Shown here: positions 26,961 through 35,487 of the stretch, piece by piece
How the letters are laid out: every line of letters starts with the position of its first letter
Numbering within the stretch: position 1 is the first letter of the stretch
From: Lysinibacillus fusiformis
GTDB taxonomy: Bacteria > Bacillota > Bacilli > Bacillales_A > Planococcaceae
DNA: 64,000 nt
Assembly (NCBI RefSeq): GCF_002845985.1
Contig: NZ_PDFK01000001.1
Span: forward strand, 62,001 to 126,000
Direction of reading: 5' to 3'
The notes under the pieces: model-generated
What the model was told of the DNA's origin: nothing
Seen by the model: the letters and a program-made list of their open reading frames with translations, nothing else
The model's database searches: none
Position numbers and translations under genes: made by a program

Positions 26961-27509
26961 TCAAATGGAATCTAATGTCGCTAAATCTTCTAAGGTTAGT
27001 TTTTTCACGATATCATACCCACGCCCTGGACCTTTAGGCTTGATGACAACCGTCCCCATATTCGAAAGGATGCCAAGGCCCACGTCTCTCGGAAAGCTAT
27101 GACCAATCATTACATTATTCATGCCTTGTGATGGTTTTATTTCCAGCTTGGATGTCAGTGTCGTTAAAATGCTAGTTTGCTCAGCACTGGTAAGATTGCC
27201 ACCTAACATGAAGATCTCAAACAAAAAAGGGTCAATTTGTACACCGTTAGTTGGAAATGCAAGTAGAGCCGTTTCCTTTGTTCGACAGAACGGACTTGCT
27301 GTAATGGGCGAAAGGATGGGAATTTGCCAATAACGCAGCATTTGACCATAGTAAACAGCCTCCCTACGACCATGCTCTGATAGGTTTCTTTGATAGCGGC
27401 AACTGTGAAACGTGCCATATGCCTGATCTACACCAACTGTGGCCGTTCCATGCCTTGCATATAAATGAAGCCCACCCTTTCTCAATAACGTCAGGAGATC
27501 CTTTTCCAT
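26961..27509 (-). CDS. Histidine phosphatase superfamily protein
   Basis: A shortened phosphoglycerate-mutase-like protein: the catalytic ARHG motif near the N-terminus, a second Arg in SPFCRTKETA, and the distal His in MIGHSFPRD. The start MEKDLL at 27509 is chosen because AAGGGG lies about 9 bases upstream; the open frame continues to 27563. It acts on a phosphomonoester of unknown identity and is followed by a GNAT gene. Confidence 0.8.
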   Translation of the reverse strand: MEKDLLTLLRKGGLHLYARHGTATVGVDQAYGTFHSCRYQRNLSEHGRREAVYYGQMLRYWQIPILSPITASPFCRTKETALLAFPTNGVQIDPFLFEIFMLGGNLTSAEQTSILTTLTSKLEIKPSQGMNNVMIGHSFPRDVGLGILSNMGTVVIKPKGPGRGYDIVKKLTLEDLATLDSI

Positions 27510-27568
27510 TTTTTTCATCCCCTTCATCATAACACTTTCTATTTTGTAATGTATGTCTAACAAATAGA

Positions 27569-27598
27569 AAAAAGCTCCCTACAATTTGTAGGAAGCTA
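27569..27598 (-). terminator. Terminator of the GHKL kinase gene
   Basis: AGCTTCCTAC and GTAGGGAGCT (27573-27596) with a short AAATT loop, followed on the minus strand by TTTTTTC. Confidence 0.8.
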
Positions 27599-27605
27599 TT
27601 TTCAG

Positions 27606-28913
27606 TTATTTAATGGGAATATGGACAATAGCAGTTGTTTCTAAATGTTTCGATGAGTCGATTGAAATATGACCATTGTATTTATGGACAATTTCTTTCA
27701 CAATAAATAACCCTTGTCCTCTTATGCGACCCTGCTCATGCCTTTTCGTTGAAAACCCTTGCTTAAATATGTGGTCAGCATCCACAATATTTGGCCCTGT
27801 ATTAGTAATTTTAAATTCATACTGTACTTCATCAGCTGTACAGCAAATCATAATTTTACGTTGTCCTTCAGGTAATTCAACCGCAGCATCAATGGCATTA
27901 TCAATTAAATTGGATAGAATCTTGATTAAATCTGTCGTTTTAATCTTATTAAAGTCATTTTGAGAAATGGTAAAGTCCATATCAATATTATGATTTTGAG
28001 CGGTTAATTTTTTCGTTTGTAATAAGATGGACAGACCTGGGTGGTCAATATTTAATTTTAAAGACTTAATCGCTTGAACTTCTTTAGATAGTGAAGACAA
28101 ATATTGTTTTGCTTGCTCTGTTTTTTCTAATTGTAAAAGACCATGTAACACTTGAATATGATTAGTGAAATCATGACGTAATGATGATACCGAAGTAATC
28201 AAAGTTTTAATTTCTGCTTGATATGTGTCCTCTGTAGCGCCGACTTCTTTCGCTACCTCTTTTTGATACCATCGTTGTAAAAATAAAAAAGAACCAATGA
28301 CAATTAAAATAAATACACCATTAAAAATAAAAATAAATAAATTGTCTTCAATGACTTTTCCCTTAATGCCATTTAATGTGTCTGCGCTGATATCAATGCC
28401 TAGATACCCAATAATTTTACCATTCTCATCTTTGATAGGTGTACCAACCGATAAATAAGAACCATGTACAGAATCATGAATAACCTCTGTAACATAGGTT
28501 TCACCTTTGTAGGCTTTTGCCACTTGCTTTGCTGGGACAGTACAAACCTCTCCTATATCAAAGCCTTTTTTCAGTTCATTTGGCAGCCCCATAATCATCG
28601 CACTTGATACTTCTGGATTATCCACCTTCAACGTATAAACAAACAATGCACCTAGTTTTACTCTGGCATCATTTAAATAGCTTCTTACTTCCCAATAATA
28701 ATCATTCTTCTGTGGATTCTTCAAAAACTGCTGATAAGCAGCTGTATCAATAGAAGAAGCAATGGAGTTGGCAGCCTCTAAGCTTTGATTGGCAATAGAC
28801 TCTTCAACGGTCTTTTTAATTTTCACATAGGATGTAATGATGTTTAAACTTGTAAACAAACATAATAAAAGCGTTGATAGAATTAATATTAGTTTTATTT
28901 TTCGATTTTTCAT
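27606..28913 (-). CDS. Orphan sensor histidine kinase (Cache-like sensor, Spo0B-type H-box, GHKL ATPase)
   Basis: The 435-residue protein has an N-terminal helix (about 8-30), an extracellular Cache-like domain (about 40-190) and a second helix (about 195-215). The SPOB-alpha-type phospho-acceptor SLRHDFTNHIQVLHG comes next, then a GHKL ATPase (NLIDNAIDAA, GRIRGQGLFIVKE). Its layout resembles CitA/DcuS- and AgrC-type kinases that sense small extracellular molecules. No response regulator lies beside it. The ATG at 28913 has GAGGAAG upstream with a long 13-base spacer. Confidence 0.85.
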   Translation of the reverse strand: MKNRKIKLILILSTLLLCLFTSLNIITSYVKIKKTVEESIANQSLEAANSIASSIDTAAYQQFLKNPQKNDYYWEVRSYLNDARVKLGALFVYTLKVDNPEVSSAMIMGLPNELKKGFDIGEVCTVPAKQVAKAYKGETYVTEVIHDSVHGSYLSVGTPIKDENGKIIGYLGIDISADTLNGIKGKVIEDNLFIFIFNGVFILIVIGSFLFLQRWYQKEVAKEVGATEDTYQAEIKTLITSVSSLRHDFTNHIQVLHGLLQLEKTEQAKQYLSSLSKEVQAIKSLKLNIDHPGLSILLQTKKLTAQNHNIDMDFTISQNDFNKIKTTDLIKILSNLIDNAIDAAVELPEGQRKIMICCTADEVQYEFKITNTGPNIVDADHIFKQGFSTKRHEQGRIRGQGLFIVKEIVHKYNGHISIDSSKHLETTAIVHIPIK

Positions 28914-29185
28914 ATAAAACGGGACTTCCTCACCTATAAATATTCTGGAATATCATTATATAATAATTAACTCTATTTTTTGTTTGTAAAGTGAACATTT
29001 CTTGATTATCCTACAGAAATGAAAACAGAAAATCCATTTTACTTGAACTCTACTAAAATTACACACCGTAACCAATAGTTTAATAATCCTTTACAAGAAA
29101 GTAAACTAAAAAGGTAACTAATAACATTTTATGTCTCATTTCCTATCCTACAGGCTAATGTAATACCTTCCTAAAGCAAAAGTCA
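28914..29185. other. Intergenic region, nothing identified
   Basis: Very AT-rich; it carries the kinase promoter region but no clear -35/-10 pair, and no gene or repeat was recognised. Confidence 0.4.
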
Positions 29186-29223
29186 CAAAAAAGATCAGGT
29201 ACCTACTACAATACCTGATCTTT
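29186..29223 (-). terminator. Terminator of the lone gerA gene
   Basis: AAAGATCAGGTA and TACCTGATCTTT form a perfect 12-bp stem, with a TTTTTTG tail on the minus strand. Confidence 0.85.
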
Positions 29224-29235
29224 AATGAAATTTGT

Positions 29236-30696
29236 TTATTTTTTACTCGAAGTACGTGTTCGATCCTGTGGCTTTAAAAAGGAAGGTCGTCTACTGTAGC
29301 CCTTTGATGAAAGTCTTAATAATGATTTTTTTAGATTTTCCTTCTTCAAATGTGCACTAAAATTTAAATAGGGTACACCTAGCACACGCATATTCGCTGC
29401 GTATAAGATGATGAAAAATACTGCAATAAAAAAACCAAATAATCCAAAAAAGGCAGAGGCTATAATAATGATTAGTCGAAAAATACTCATGGCTGTTACA
29501 AATGATTGGTTAACCAATGTAAAAGCCGCAATACTCGAAATTGCAATGACAACAATCATTGAAGGGCTCGTAACGCCAGCTTTTATCGCTGCATCTCCGA
29601 TAATTAAACCTCCCACAACACTAATTGATCCACTAATTGCACTCGGAAGACGTAAGTTGGCTTCACGAAACAATTCAAACATAAATAGCATCATTAGTAT
29701 TTCAAGAATCGTTGGGAATGGCAGTCCCGTTCTCGACTCAACAACTGTTGCTAGAAGAAGAAAAGGAAGTTGTTCTTGATGATACGTAGTCAGCGCAAGC
29801 CAAAAGCCTGGTGTTAGCATACTAATTAATATCCCAACAATACGAAGCAATCTTTCCATTGAACTGACAATGACAGGAAAATCATTATCCTCACCCGATT
29901 TAAAGAGCAACATTATATTCGTAGGTGTGATCAATGCGTAGGAAACACCATCAATCATTATTAGTATTCTTCCCCTAATTAATGCCTGCATAGCAAAATC
30001 CGGTCTCCCGGTATAATCATGCCTGGGCAGTACTTTGGCTGTTTGTTCAATTGCTTCCATCAATAAATCACCATTGACAACAATATCCGTATCAATCTTT
30101 TGTAATTGTAGACGGATTTGTTCTAGCATATTTAAATTCACAATGTCATCCATATAGAGTACCGCTACAGTGGTTTTGGAACGTCTCCCAATTTCTAATG
30201 TTTCTACACTAAAAGAATTAGTGGGCAAACGCTTTCTTAATAAAGCAATATTAATAAAAACATCTTCTATAAAGTCATCTCTTGGCCCTTTGACCACTAA
30301 TTCTAGCGATGTTTCTCCGGGCTCTCGATTCGGTTTTTTAGAAATATCACTAGAAAATAGTAATTGATTTTCTTCAAAATACAATAATACATGCCCTTTA
30401 TAGACTCTTGTTATGGCATCCTCTTGCGTTAAAACCTTTTGTAAATAGGGAATGTGTAAATGCTGGTCGATTTGTTCCTCTAACATGTCATCAGCGACAT
30501 CACTTAATAAGGATTGGACTCGCTGAACAACTACCGTCTGAAGTATTTGTTCGTTGATCATTGCATCACAAGTTATCAAATGTACTGTATATTGCTGAAA
30601 TTTATATTGTTGAAAAATCACATCAGCAGAGCGTTGAAATAGTGATTTCAACATTTTCAAATTGATCATTTGTTCCATTGATGAAATACTTCTCAT
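29236..30696 (-). CDS. GerA-type spore germination protein (lone A subunit)
   Basis: The 486-residue protein has the GerA soluble N-terminal region followed by the membrane domain (ESRTGLPFPTILEILMMLFMFELFREANLRLPSAI...GGLIIGDAAIKAGVTS). GerA subunits form the nutrient-gated channel in the inner spore membrane. No B or C subunit gene is adjacent. The start is odd: AGGAG touches the ATG at 30696 with no spacer. The ATT at codon 4 (30687) has ideal spacing and ATG at codon 7 is far. The true start may be the ATT or the ATG at 30678. Confidence 0.88.
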   Translation of the reverse strand: MRSISSMEQMINLKMLKSLFQRSADVIFQQYKFQQYTVHLITCDAMINEQILQTVVVQRVQSLLSDVADDMLEEQIDQHLHIPYLQKVLTQEDAITRVYKGHVLLYFEENQLLFSSDISKKPNREPGETSLELVVKGPRDDFIEDVFINIALLRKRLPTNSFSVETLEIGRRSKTTVAVLYMDDIVNLNMLEQIRLQLQKIDTDIVVNGDLLMEAIEQTAKVLPRHDYTGRPDFAMQALIRGRILIMIDGVSYALITPTNIMLLFKSGEDNDFPVIVSSMERLLRIVGILISMLTPGFWLALTTYHQEQLPFLLLATVVESRTGLPFPTILEILMMLFMFELFREANLRLPSAISGSISVVGGLIIGDAAIKAGVTSPSMIVVIAISSIAAFTLVNQSFVTAMSIFRLIIIIASAFFGLFGFFIAVFFIILYAANMRVLGVPYLNFSAHLKKENLKKSLLRLSSKGYSRRPSFLKPQDRTRTSSKK

Positions 30697-30812
30697 CTCC
30701 TACTGAGCCATCTCCAGATTAGTACATTTATGAAAAACGATTACCTTCAATAAATACACTTAAGCATATTTTTCCCATGGATGTGCAAAATATTCAAAGA
30801 AACATTTGGTCA

Positions 30813-31280
30813 TTATCCAATCATTTTCTTTAGATTAGCCATCTCAATGGCAGACATGGCAGCATCGTATCCTTTATTACCAGATTTTGTACCAGCACGT
30901 TCAATCGCCTGCTCAATATTTTCCGTCGTCACAATACCGAAAATAACAGGTACATTGGTTGATAACGATACATTGGCAATACCTTTTGCTGACTCATTAC
31001 AAACATAATCATAGTGTGTTGTAGAGCCGCGAATAACCGTACCTAAACCAATAATGGCATCATAGTTCTTTGTTTCTGCTAGTTGTTTCGCAATAAAAGG
31101 AACTTCAAAAGCTCCTGGAACCCAAGCAACATCAATAGACGCTTCATCAACACCATGTCGTGTTAAGCCGTCCATTGCACCGTCCAATAATTTGCTTGTG
31201 ATGAATTCATTAAATCGACCTACCACAACTGCAATTTTTAAACCCGTTCCAATTAATTGTGCTTCAAATGTTTGACCCAT
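30813..31280 (-). CDS. ribH: 6,7-dimethyl-8-ribityllumazine synthase (RibH)
   Basis: The 155-residue enzyme condenses 5-amino-6-ribitylaminouracil with 3,4-dihydroxy-2-butanone 4-phosphate. Family motifs are intact: [36 protein letters not shown] and [12 protein letters not shown]. It forms a 60-subunit capsid in related bacteria, often around RibE. It is the last gene of the FMN-riboswitch-controlled operon, 15 bases after ribB. Confidence 0.95.
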   Translation of the reverse strand: MGQTFEAQLIGTGLKIAVVVGRFNEFITSKLLDGAMDGLTRHGVDEASIDVAWVPGAFEVPFIAKQLAETKNYDAIIGLGTVIRGSTTHYDYVCNESAKGIANVSLSTNVPVIFGIVTTENIEQAIERAGTKSGNKGYDAAMSAIEMANLKKMIG

Positions 31281-31295
31281 TGTTCTTTCTCCTTT

Positions 31296-31925
31296 TTAAA
31301 TAGAAATTTTATTTTCAGTTGTCAGCAATTGACTGCGGTATGCTACAAGTGCCTCTATTGATATCATTTTCAAGTCATGCTGTGCTGCGTACTTTATCAA
31401 TTCCTCAAAGCGTAGCATATGACCATCATCGCCCATGATCTCGCAAATAACACCCACTGGCACACTATGACAAAGCTTTGCCAAATCGACAGTCGCCTCC
31501 GTATGCCCTCTTCGCTCTAAAACACCATTATCCTTCGCAATGAGCGGAAAAACATGACCAGGTCGACGAAACTCAATCGGCTTTGCTTGCTTTTCAATCA
31601 TTTTTTGTATCGTAAATGCTCGTTCATAGGCACTAATTCCTGTCGTTGTATCCTCATGGTCGATACTTACGGTAAACGCTGTTTGGTGATTATCCGTATT
31701 GTGCTGAACCATCGGATGTAAATCTAGCTGTTGTGCAAGCTGCTGTGAAATCGGTGTACAAATTAATCCTCTACCATAGGTTGCCATAAAGTTTATAGTT
31801 GCTGGTGTCATGAATTCAGCGAGTGCCAGAAGATCTCCTTCATTTTCCCGATCCTCGTCATCAACCACTACAATCATTTTGCCTTGCTTTAAATCCTCAA
31901 TGGCCTCTTCAATTGCATATAGCAC
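31296..31925 (-). CDS. ribB: 3,4-dihydroxy-2-butanone 4-phosphate synthase, monofunctional (RibB)
   Basis: This 209-residue protein has the DHBP synthase motifs [29 protein letters not shown] and [11 protein letters not shown]. In most Bacillales this domain is fused to GTP cyclohydrolase II (RibBA, about 400 residues), but here the frame stops after the DHBP domain. The GTG at 31925 is the start because GAGGAG lies about 9 bases upstream; the open frame reaches 31961, overlapping ribE. It supplies the four-carbon unit of riboflavin from ribulose 5-phosphate. Confidence 0.93.
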   Translation of the reverse strand: MLYAIEEAIEDLKQGKMIVVVDDEDRENEGDLLALAEFMTPATINFMATYGRGLICTPISQQLAQQLDLHPMVQHNTDNHQTAFTVSIDHEDTTTGISAYERAFTIQKMIEKQAKPIEFRRPGHVFPLIAKDNGVLERRGHTEATVDLAKLCHSVPVGVICEIMGDDGHMLRFEELIKYAAQHDLKMISIEALVAYRSQLLTTENKISI

Positions 31926-31950
31926 TTTTGTCATCTCCTCGTTCAGTTTG

Positions 31951-32589
31951 TTAAAAACCATGTTGTGCTAAGTAATCTCTCGTAATGGTTGGTGTTGCTT
32001 GCCCTTTTTTCAGGTGCTGTAAAATATATTTACCAACTAAATCTGTTTCGATATTCACAATCGCTCCAGCCTTCTTCATGCCTAATACGGTTTCTTTGTA
32101 CGTATGGGGAATTAGTGAAATCGTGACACTGTTCGTGTCAACATGGAAAAGGGTTAAGCTTGTGCCATCAATCGTAATAGAACCCTTTGGAATGCAAAAT
32201 TTGGTTAGTTCCTCTGACAATTCGATATCGATATAGACTGCGTTGGCTACTGGACGTTTGCACAAAATTTTACCGACCCCATCCACATGTCCAGCAACAA
32301 AATGACCGCCAAATCGCCCATTAGCAGGCATGGCGCGCTCTAAATTCACGGAATCCCCTACCGCGAGCTGCTGTAAATTGGTTGCGTTGACTGTTTCAGG
32401 CATCACATCCATCGTAAGCGTCTGTTCCGTAAAATATGTCACCGTTAAACAAACACCATTAACCGCGATACTATCTCCAAGCTTGACATCTTCTGCTATT
32501 TTGGCTGATTGAACTGTTATTTTCATACTGTCCCTATCGCTTTGCATGGCTTTTAAAATGCCAATATCCTCTACAAGCCCTGTAAACAT
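31951..32589 (-). CDS. ribE: Riboflavin synthase alpha subunit (RibE)
   Basis: The 212-residue protein has two lumazine-binding repeats beginning [10 protein letters not shown] and [13 protein letters not shown], with conserved NGVCLTV and DGTSLT. It dismutates two dimethylribityllumazines into riboflavin plus the pyrimidine substrate of RibH. It is the first gene of the operon, 26 bases ahead of ribB. Its leader carries two FMN riboswitches and a 21-bp repeat array. The ATG has AGGTGATGG close by. Confidence 0.95.
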   Translation of the reverse strand: MFTGLVEDIGILKAMQSDRDSMKITVQSAKIAEDVKLGDSIAVNGVCLTVTYFTEQTLTMDVMPETVNATNLQQLAVGDSVNLERAMPANGRFGGHFVAGHVDGVGKILCKRPVANAVYIDIELSEELTKFCIPKGSITIDGTSLTLFHVDTNSVTISLIPHTYKETVLGMKKAGAIVNIETDLVGKYILQHLKKGQATPTITRDYLAQHGF

Positions 32590-32621
32590 TCCATCACCTA
32601 CTTTTCATTGATTTAGGCTTC

Positions 32622-32705
32622 TATCCCTCACTTTTGAAGTCTTATCCATCAGTTTCGAAGGTCTATCCGTCACTTCTCCAGTTTTATCCGTCTCCTCCTT
32701 CTCTA
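32622..32705. repeat. Degenerate 21-bp repeat array in the rib leader (4 units)
   Basis: TATCC begins at 32622, 32643, 32664 and 32685, exactly every 21 bases, each followed by a form of GTCACTTTTGAAG. It sits between terminator 2 and ribE, so it is part of the mRNA leader when transcription reads through. The period equals that of the array at 12232-12459. Confidence 0.75.
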
Positions 32706-32720
32706 GCTCTAGCTATCGAT

Positions 32721-32752
32721 AAAAAACAAAAACCCCTTTCAGCAAAGGGGTT
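32721..32752 (-). terminator. Terminator 2 of the rib leader
   Basis: AACCCCTTT and AAAGGGGTT (32731-32752) followed on the minus strand by TTTGTTTTTT. It lies downstream of the gene-proximal FMN aptamer and upstream of ribE. Confidence 0.85.
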
Positions 32753-32820
32753 TGGGAGTATAAGACATCAACAAATAAGCCTAATTGAAAACTATTTTTT
32801 CCATAGACTGTCATCTCATT

Positions 32821-32942
32821 TGTTCTTCTCCCATCCAGACTATAACTGTCGGTTTTGGATTTGCACCAAATCAGCTTGCGCTCACGGACTTTGAATTACT
32901 TCATCACCGCCGATTGGGAATTTCACCCTACCCCGAAGAACA
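32821..32942 (-). ncRNA. FMN riboswitch 2 (gene-proximal RFN element)
   Basis: Read on the minus strand, all RFN consensus blocks are present: CTTCGGGGTAGGGTG, TTCCCAATCGGCGGT, GGTGCAAATCC, AAAACCGACAGT and AGTCTGGATGGGAGAAG. P1 is an 8-bp stem TGTTCTTC/GAAGAACA. FMN binding favours the terminator at 32721-32752 and shuts off ribE-ribB-ribH. It is 112/114 identical to the upstream copy. Confidence 0.95.
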
Positions 32943-32963
32943 TCTTCTATTCGATTGGCACTA

Positions 32964-32997
32964 AATAAAAAAACTTCCCAACAAGCTTGTGGGAAGT
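32964..32997 (-). terminator. Terminator 1 of the rib leader
   Basis: ACTTCCCA and TGGGAAGT, extended through the self-complementary ACAAGCTTGT, followed on the minus strand by TTTTTTTATTT. It lies between the two FMN aptamers. Confidence 0.85.
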
Positions 32998-33063
32998 AGT
33001 GTAATAAATGCATAGGAAAATAAACCTTCTAAATTACAATCAATTTAAAAAGCTCGCATTTTT

Positions 33064-33183
33064 ACCCTTCTCCCATCCAGACTATAACTGTCGGTTTTGG
33101 ATTTGCACCAAATCAGCTTGCGCTCACGGACTTTGAATTACTTCATCACCGCCGATCGGGAATTTCACCCTACCCTGAAGGAT
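33064..33183 (-). ncRNA. FMN riboswitch 1 (promoter-proximal RFN element)
   Basis: This is a second complete RFN element with every conserved block. The 114-base core (33067-33180) differs from the downstream copy at only two positions. P1 uses other bases, ATCCTTC/GAAGGGT with one wobble, and stays paired. It is followed by its own terminator at 32964-32997. Confidence 0.95.
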
Positions 33184-33260
33184 TTTTTATTTAGCTAATC
33201 TTACGATAACACTATTTTATTCTATTATCCATCCTTCTTTTTAAAAATTTTTCAAAAAGA

Positions 33261-33268
33261 ATTATAGC
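33261..33268 (-). promoter_or_regulatory. Promoter of the rib operon (-10)
   Basis: TATAAT (33266-33261) preceded by TGc forms an extended -10 about 80 bases before the first FMN aptamer. The -35 is weak. Confidence 0.5.
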
Positions 33269-33300
33269 AGATCAACAATGCATCCAGGTTTTTCGCGTTT

Positions 33301-33420
33301 GTGACGTCCGCCTGAGGCATTGAGGCAACATGCAATATTATTGCCACAGGAGGCGGCGTTTTTTGATGGTGTTATCAGGTGTTTAATCACTCGTCAGCAA
33401 GGGAGTCTTCAGCTTAATAT
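33301..33420 (+). repeat. Dispersed noncoding repeat, copy 1
   Basis: GTGACGTCCGCCTGAGGC, then TGAGGCAACATG (33321-33332), TTGCCAC (33341-33347), a GC-rich hairpin and a T-run (33359-33364), and later TCTTCAGCTTAAT. The same ordered blocks occur at 60626-60790. It lies between the rib promoter and the yibE-like gene. Confidence 0.65.
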
Positions 33421-33549
33421 AACAATGACTTGATAAATGTAAACGAAATCATTAAACTGATAACATTTAAACTGTGCATGGAACTTCCCTTTCACTAAAA
33501 CGTTCCTTTACAAGTGACAATTCAGTCCAGCACTTTGGAGGTCATTTAC

Positions 33550-34674
33550 TTGCTATTTTTTAAAAACATCCCATTGAAGCAAGGTATTTTCTATGCCTTA
33601 TTAATGCTCTGCTGCGTGCTTTCGATTGTGTTCGTTCATCATAATGAATCATTTTATGATCGACCGATTGCTGAGGTGATAAAAGCTGATGTAGCAGAAT
33701 CAGAACCAATGACAGATATGTATGATAATGATGATTATTTATTTACACAGCATATTACAGCCGTGATACAAAATGGACCACATAAAGGGCAATCCATCCA
33801 TTTGACGAATGACTATTCCGCCTCTGGAGCTTTCGATCAAGAATACCGTGTGGGCAATGAAATCTTTGTCTCCATAGATAATCACGCATCACAGTCAGGG
33901 CTAACTGGGACCATTCTCGATTTAAAACGAGATCAAACCCTTCTCATGATTGCGTGGATTTTTATTTTTGTCTTACTCCTTATAGGAAAAAGACAAGGCT
34001 TGTTTTCCATCATTAGTTTAATTGTTAATGCATTGATTTTATCATTCGCGTTAGATTTATATGTGAAACATGGTAACCTAAGCTTGTTAGTCATCAGTGG
34101 TATTTGCGCTCTTCTATTTACGATCATTTCGTTGTTACTGATTAGCGGCTTGAACACGAAAACGTATGCAGCTATTGTGTCTACACTTTTAGGAACCGTT
34201 ATGGCACTCATCATTAGCTCTGTCGTGATGTGGTTAACTGGTGAAAACGGTCTTCGCTATGAAGAAATGCAATTTTTAACACGCCCCTATCGTACAGTCT
34301 TTATGGCTGGCTTATTTATTGGCTCACTTGGGGCTGTCATGGATGTCTCTATTACGATGGCTTCTTCAATCTTTGCTTTATATGAACAAGACCCTACTAT
34401 TTCTGTGAAGGCACTTAAATCTTCAGGGCATGAAATCGGGAAAGATATTATGGGCACCATTACGAGTATTTTGTTCTTTGCCTACCTTTGTGGCTCCATA
34501 CCGATGGTTATTCTCTATTTGAAAAATTCTTCTACTTTAGGACTCACGCTGTCCTTGAATCTTTCTTTAGAATTAGCTCGCGCCTTAGCAGGTGGTATTG
34601 GGGTTGTCCTCACGATTCCGATCAGTCAGTATACTGCTCTATTTTTCATTAATCGAAAGAGGGTTCAAGAATGA
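33550..34674 (+). CDS. YibE/F-like membrane protein, first gene
   Basis: The 374-residue protein has an N-terminal helix, an extracytoplasmic beta-rich segment (about residues 30-140) and about seven to eight membrane helices. These include the family motif GSLGAVMDVSITMASSIFALYEQDP. Function of YibE/F proteins is unknown; export of a small molecule is often suspected. TTG 33550 is chosen because GGAGG lies 8 bases upstream; an in-frame GTG at 33514 lacks a site. The next gene overlaps its stop (ATGA). Confidence 0.85.
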   Translation: MLFFKNIPLKQGIFYALLMLCCVLSIVFVHHNESFYDRPIAEVIKADVAESEPMTDMYDNDDYLFTQHITAVIQNGPHKGQSIHLTNDYSASGAFDQEYRVGNEIFVSIDNHASQSGLTGTILDLKRDQTLLMIAWIFIFVLLLIGKRQGLFSIISLIVNALILSFALDLYVKHGNLSLLVISGICALLFTIISLLLISGLNTKTYAAIVSTLLGTVMALIISSVVMWLTGENGLRYEEMQFLTRPYRTVFMAGLFIGSLGAVMDVSITMASSIFALYEQDPTISVKALKSSGHEIGKDIMGTITSILFFAYLCGSIPMVILYLKNSSTLGLTLSLNLSLELARALAGGIGVVLTIPISQYTALFFINRKRVQE

Positions 34675-35447
34675 ATGTAATTGTGTTATTAGCTTTTATT
34701 TTATGTCTATTGATGGTCGCAATTGGCGGGAAGCAAGGTGTACGTTCGTTTCTTTCTTTATTCCTAAATTTCGGTGTGCTCTTTGTGACGATCTTTTTAA
34801 TGACCAACCCTAAAAATAGCCCCATCATCTTAACGTTCGTTGCCTGTACAATTATTAGTTGTATTAGCCTTTTCTATATCAATAAAACAAACAGTAAAAC
34901 CATTACAGCATTTATCTCCACTATGGTGACGATTGTTGTCTTACTTCTTTTTATTACATTTGTAACGAAAAAGTTGATGATTCAAGGATTTGGTGAAGAA
35001 TCAACAGAAGAAATAAGCATCTTTTCCCTTTATATTGGTGTTGATTTTGTGCAGATTGGTGCCTCCGTCATTATTATGAGTACGATTGGAGCAATTATGG
35101 ATGTCGCTATTTCCATTGCTACTTCCATGCATGAGATTTTTTATCGCAACCCTTCGATTAGTAGAAAGAAATTATTTACATCCGGCTTAAATATCGGGAG
35201 AGATATTTTAGGAACCGATACGAATACGTTATTCTTCGCTTTCTTTGGTGGCTATTTAAGCTTATTAATATGGTTCAAAGATCTCTCCTATTCGATTGGT
35301 GAAATCGTCAACTCCAAGGTTTTTAGTGCTGAAATGACGACTATTTTTTGTGCTGGCATCGGTATTGCACTGATTATTCCGATCGCCTCCTCCGTCAATG
35401 CCTATTACTTAATTCGAACACGTGAAAAAACCGAAAAGCTCTCATAA
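34671..35447 (+). CDS. YibE/F-like membrane protein, second gene
   Basis: The 258-residue paralogue lacks the extracytoplasmic domain and keeps the membrane part (STIGAIMDVAISIATSMHEIFYRNP, GLNIGRDILGTDTNTLFFAFFGG). The 4-base overlap with the first gene implies a heteromeric complex of the two. An inverted repeat at 35463-35487 (CAGACCT/AGGTCTG) may act as a weak terminator. Confidence 0.85.
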   Translation: MNVIVLLAFILCLLMVAIGGKQGVRSFLSLFLNFGVLFVTIFLMTNPKNSPIILTFVACTIISCISLFYINKTNSKTITAFISTMVTIVVLLLFITFVTKKLMIQGFGEESTEEISIFSLYIGVDFVQIGASVIIMSTIGAIMDVAISIATSMHEIFYRNPSISRKKLFTSGLNIGRDILGTDTNTLFFAFFGGYLSLLIWFKDLSYSIGEIVNSKVFSAEMTTIFCAGIGIALIIPIASSVNAYYLIRTREKTEKLS

Positions 35448-35487
35448 AAGAGTTCAGACCTATCACTCGTTTGTGAGAGGTCTGGAC

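Noticed and set aside
32819-33183. Duplicate FMN element as CRISPR-like or mobile repeat
   Set aside because: The repeated unit is exactly a functional aptamer with conserved RFN blocks and an intact P1, so a riboswitch pair explains it fully.
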